Positions 62,242 through 64,000 of a stretch of DNA of 64,000 nucleotides are shown here, one piece after another. This DNA comes from Candidatus Roseilinea sp. (GTDB lineage Bacteria; Chloroflexota; Anaerolineae; J036; Brachytrichaceae): contig JANWYN010000064.1 of assembly GCA_025055235.1 (NCBI GenBank), positions 51,063 to 115,062 on the forward strand. The letters run 5' to 3'. A program made the position numbers and the translations under genes. Position 1 is the stretch's first letter. Every line of letters begins with the position of its first letter. The notes under the pieces were generated by a model. It saw only the letters and a program-made list of their open reading frames with translations. It was not told where the DNA came from and did no database searches.

Positions 62242-62640
62242 CTACTTCTTTCTGATGAGCGTCTCAAAGAATACTGCCCCAAATGTGACAGCATCTCCCA
62301 CCAGCAGAAAGAAAAACCATGCTCCCTGGAAGATGAGCATGGCTAGCGGTTCAACACAGGCTGGGTCAGCTATGCACAACATCGAACTTGTCATCACAGC
62401 TATTAGGAATCCACCAATTTGCACGGTGAAAGCCGTGACAGTTTTTTGTTTCAAGCTGATAAAGTCCAGCCGCAAAACAAGCTGGAGGAATACGAATCCG
62501 ATGAGCGCAGACATCACTGCAAAAACCGGCACATAAAAGCCGAAGCTTGCTGGCATACCAATCGCCAGCGACCACCATGCCAGTCGTCGAAGAATGCGCG
62601 AGGTTTTGATGATCTCAACCGGCCGGTTTGAATCAGTCAT
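62242..62640 (-). CDS. Four-helix membrane protein, candidate immunity protein of Rhs tip 1
   Basis: 132 residues: MTDSNRPVEIIKTSRILRRL followed by four hydrophobic helices (WWSLAIGMPASFGFYVPVFA, IGFVFLQLVL, FTVQIGGFLIAVMTSSMLCI, AWFFFLLVGDAVTFGAVFFE) and a basic end. AGGA lies 8 bases before ATG 62640; ATG 62646 is too close. It lies 12 bases after the Rhs tip stop. The position after the toxin suggests immunity, and a membrane location would fit a toxin acting there; the sequence alone does not prove it. Confidence 0.5.
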   Translation of the reverse strand: MTDSNRPVEIIKTSRILRRLAWWSLAIGMPASFGFYVPVFAVMSALIGFVFLQLVLRLDFISLKQKTVTAFTVQIGGFLIAVMTSSMLCIADPACVEPLAMLIFQGAWFFFLLVGDAVTFGAVFFETLIRKK

Positions 62641-62652
62641 GGCCATTTCCTT

Positions 62653-63450
62653 TTAAGGCGCATTGCGCACCCCAATCTCAGCGAGCACGTCCCAGCCTGT
62701 TTTAAGTCCTTCAACCAGAACTTGCTGCAGAGGATTGAGCCGCACCACGTTCGACTTCCCCAAGCTAGTGATGTTGGGACGTTTAGTCACCGGGTCAAAG
62801 TCAGTGATCTGCTTGATCTCAGTGCGGAACGAACGACCAGCTATCCTGTCAATTTGGCTTTTTACAATGTCACTGGCTAACCCAGCTGCCACGCCAAGCC
62901 CAGCATCTTTTACCATCGTGCCGAAATCACCCCATCCACGTTTCACAGCGCGCAGACCAGCATTGCCGACATTGAACTGTTCACCATGACGCAGTCGCTC
63001 CTCAGCTATTCCACCCACGAGTGCTTCCACTTGTCCTCCGGCAATGCTTGCAGCAGCGACCCATGCGGGGCCGGCGTGTTTGCCTCGCGCCTGAGGAATA
63101 GCGATTGTGAAGCCAGTGATTGCACCTCCAGCCGCTGCACCTATTCTGCTGGCTTCACTTTCTGAACTATGATAGTCCTTGATGGCTTGTTGCACCGACT
63201 TGTCACCCTTCGCGACAGCTAATGCTTGGCCGAAGACCTGTGAAGATGTTTCTCCCGCGAGGCCGATGAATGCACCTGCGACGGCTCCGCCGAGAAGAAT
63301 CGCCGCCTCCTTCCAGAAGTGCCCCGTCGGATCGGTGTAGCGCAGCGGGTTGTTGAGGACATAGGCATAGCGGTTGAAACTTTGTGGGTCATCCGGCCGC
63401 GGCACGATGCTGTCCGGCGAGAGGAAGCGGGCCAGCAGCGGCGAATACAT
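62653..63450 (-). CDS. Displaced Rhs C-terminal tip (orphan toxin cassette)
   Basis: 265 residues. It starts MYSPLLARFLSPDSIVPRPD with NRYAYVLNNPLRYTDPTGHF, the conserved Rhs core end. A Gly/Ala-rich hydrophobic pre-toxin follows (AAILLGGAVAGAFIGLAGET), then a variable C-terminal domain: SDIVKSQIDRIAGRSFRTEI and FDPVTKRPNITSLGKSNVVR. The toxin type is not recognised. There is no long Rhs upstream in frame, so the cassette is an orphan. The ATG at 63450 may or may not be a true start; the upstream core has a stop in the inserted hairpin. Confidence 0.72.
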   Translation of the reverse strand: MYSPLLARFLSPDSIVPRPDDPQSFNRYAYVLNNPLRYTDPTGHFWKEAAILLGGAVAGAFIGLAGETSSQVFGQALAVAKGDKSVQQAIKDYHSSESEASRIGAAAGGAITGFTIAIPQARGKHAGPAWVAAASIAGGQVEALVGGIAEERLRHGEQFNVGNAGLRAVKRGWGDFGTMVKDAGLGVAAGLASDIVKSQIDRIAGRSFRTEIKQITDFDPVTKRPNITSLGKSNVVRLNPLQQVLVEGLKTGWDVLAEIGVRNAP

Positions 63451-63572
63451 CCGCGCGTTGCGTCACCCCCGCGCAGGCGGGGGCGCTGCCCGCTAACCCT
63501 TCGGCAAGCTCAGGGCAGGCCGCCGATCCGTCGGCCAGGTGCCGCTGACCCAGCGCGCCGAGCCATACGGCG
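63345..63572 (-). repeat. Rhs core fragment, copy 3, with hairpin insertion
   Basis: Nearly identical to copy 2 over the GSARWVSGTWPTDRR coding stretch, the CCCTGAGCTTGCCGAAGGG element, the CCCCCGCCTGCGCGGGGG hairpin and MYSPLLARFLSPDS. Together with copies 1 and 2 it shows that the tips were displaced one after another by recombination in the shared core. Confidence 0.75.
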
Positions 63573-63607
63573 TGTCTCACGAGGGTCTGGGCGCCAGCGC
63601 TACGCAA

Positions 63608-64000
63608 TTAGCCGCCCGACGTCATCAAGCCTAGGCGCTCGCGACACTCGCGCTTGATTTGTTCAATCTCTTCGGGCGACACCTTATACTTCAACAGCAC
63701 CTGCCCTATGCCTGCCAGTATGGCTTCGACGTAGCGGCCAAAATCGCTCGCCACATCCTCTGGTAGCCAGATGCCATAGTCTACATCCCTATATGCTCGT
63801 GAGATTGACGGCCCTCGCACCTCTAACACTCGTTGACCTGCCTTCAGCACAATACTAAAACTCAAAGACCACTCATGCGGATCTTTGCGTCGCCTGAAGA
63901 AATGTCCCCAGTTTCGGGCATGTGCGTTCAGCACACCATAGAGCACTGGATGCAGTTCGGGTTGCCTTTCCGGATGGTGCAAGCCTGGTGTTAAAGACCC
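63608..64000 (-). CDS. Hypothetical protein, possible Rhs-associated immunity, start beyond window
   Basis: At least 124 residues from TTG 63982: LHHPERQPELHPVLYGVLNA, HARNWGHFFRRRKDPHEWSL, SISRAYRDVDYGIWLPEDVA, ending with a helix EEIEQIKRECRERLGL. The frame stays open to the window edge, so the true start may lie further right. It is not recognised. Its place upstream of two Rhs tips fits the immunity gene of a third toxin that lies outside the window. Confidence 0.5.
   Translation of the reverse strand, partial: GSLTPGLHHPERQPELHPVLYGVLNAHARNWGHFFRRRKDPHEWSLSFSIVLKAGQRVLEVRGPSISRAYRDVDYGIWLPEDVASDFGRYVEAILAGIGQVLLKYKVSPEEIEQIKRECRERLGLMTSGG

Overview
The window is high-GC bacterial chromosome, dense in genes on both strands. 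It most likely comes from a Chloroflexota member of the Anaerolineae type. The main evidence is a 1760-residue glycosyltransferase fused to a DUF2298 'YYY' membrane domain, DnaD- and DnaC-like helicase-loading genes behind dnaB, a T-box in front of valS, and several -10 boxes (TAYAAT) only 6-11 bases from a start codon. The phylum call is inference from gene content.

Layout. 1-9450: a partial adenosine-specific kinase and a universal stress protein read leftwards; a ZTP-type riboswitch with an intrinsic terminator then leads into glyA-gcvT, a GH42 beta-galactosidase and a secreted MliC/YscW protein. 9598-15150: a secreted M4 metallopeptidase is followed by a PrsW-like membrane protein, a PsbP-like protein, an emfourin-like M4 inhibitor and a second stress protein. 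15172-23860, leftward: a secreted beta-propeller with a CxxCH motif, smpB, the giant glycosyltransferase/DUF2298 protein and an initiator tRNA. 23943-32909: a HerA-like DUF853 ATPase, T-box-valS, a RAYT transposase with its palindromes, a secreted golvesin-like protein, a DUF2256 zinc protein and a GT2 glycosyltransferase. 33017-43090: dnaB-dnaD-dnaC-argH, prs, a radical SAM B12 protein, an ErpA-type Fe-S carrier and iscX. 43176-52303: nuoB-nuoCD-nuoI, then the origin-type order yidC-jag-(pfkB)-parA-parB and an orphan DNA methyltransferase. 52344-60829: a c-di-AMP receptor (darA), a split chromate transporter, an aspartoacylase-family enzyme, a WD40 lipoprotein, miaB and an iron alcohol dehydrogenase. 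60885-64000: displaced Rhs toxin tips with candidate immunity genes.

The most unusual feature is a family of degenerate 7-base tandem repeats at about 20 places. Each locus uses its own unit (ATTCTCA, ACGCAAG, GGGTCAG, GATTGAT, GGTCGCT, AAAGATG and others). They fill intergenic gaps and also sit in frame inside conserved genes (glyA, gcvT, argH, the giant glycosyltransferase), so unrelated proteins share short peptides. They resemble the heptanucleotide STRR repeats known from heterocystous cyanobacteria. A second family of hairpin modules (alpha, beta, gamma below) is shuffled between gene starts.

Functionally the window joins one-carbon metabolism (a riboswitch sensing ZTP/ZMP controlling glyA-gcvT), translation (valS, smpB, miaB, tRNA-fMet), replication and segregation (dnaB/D/C, parAB, methyltransferase), respiration with Fe-S biogenesis, and a secreted proteolysis and inhibitor group.
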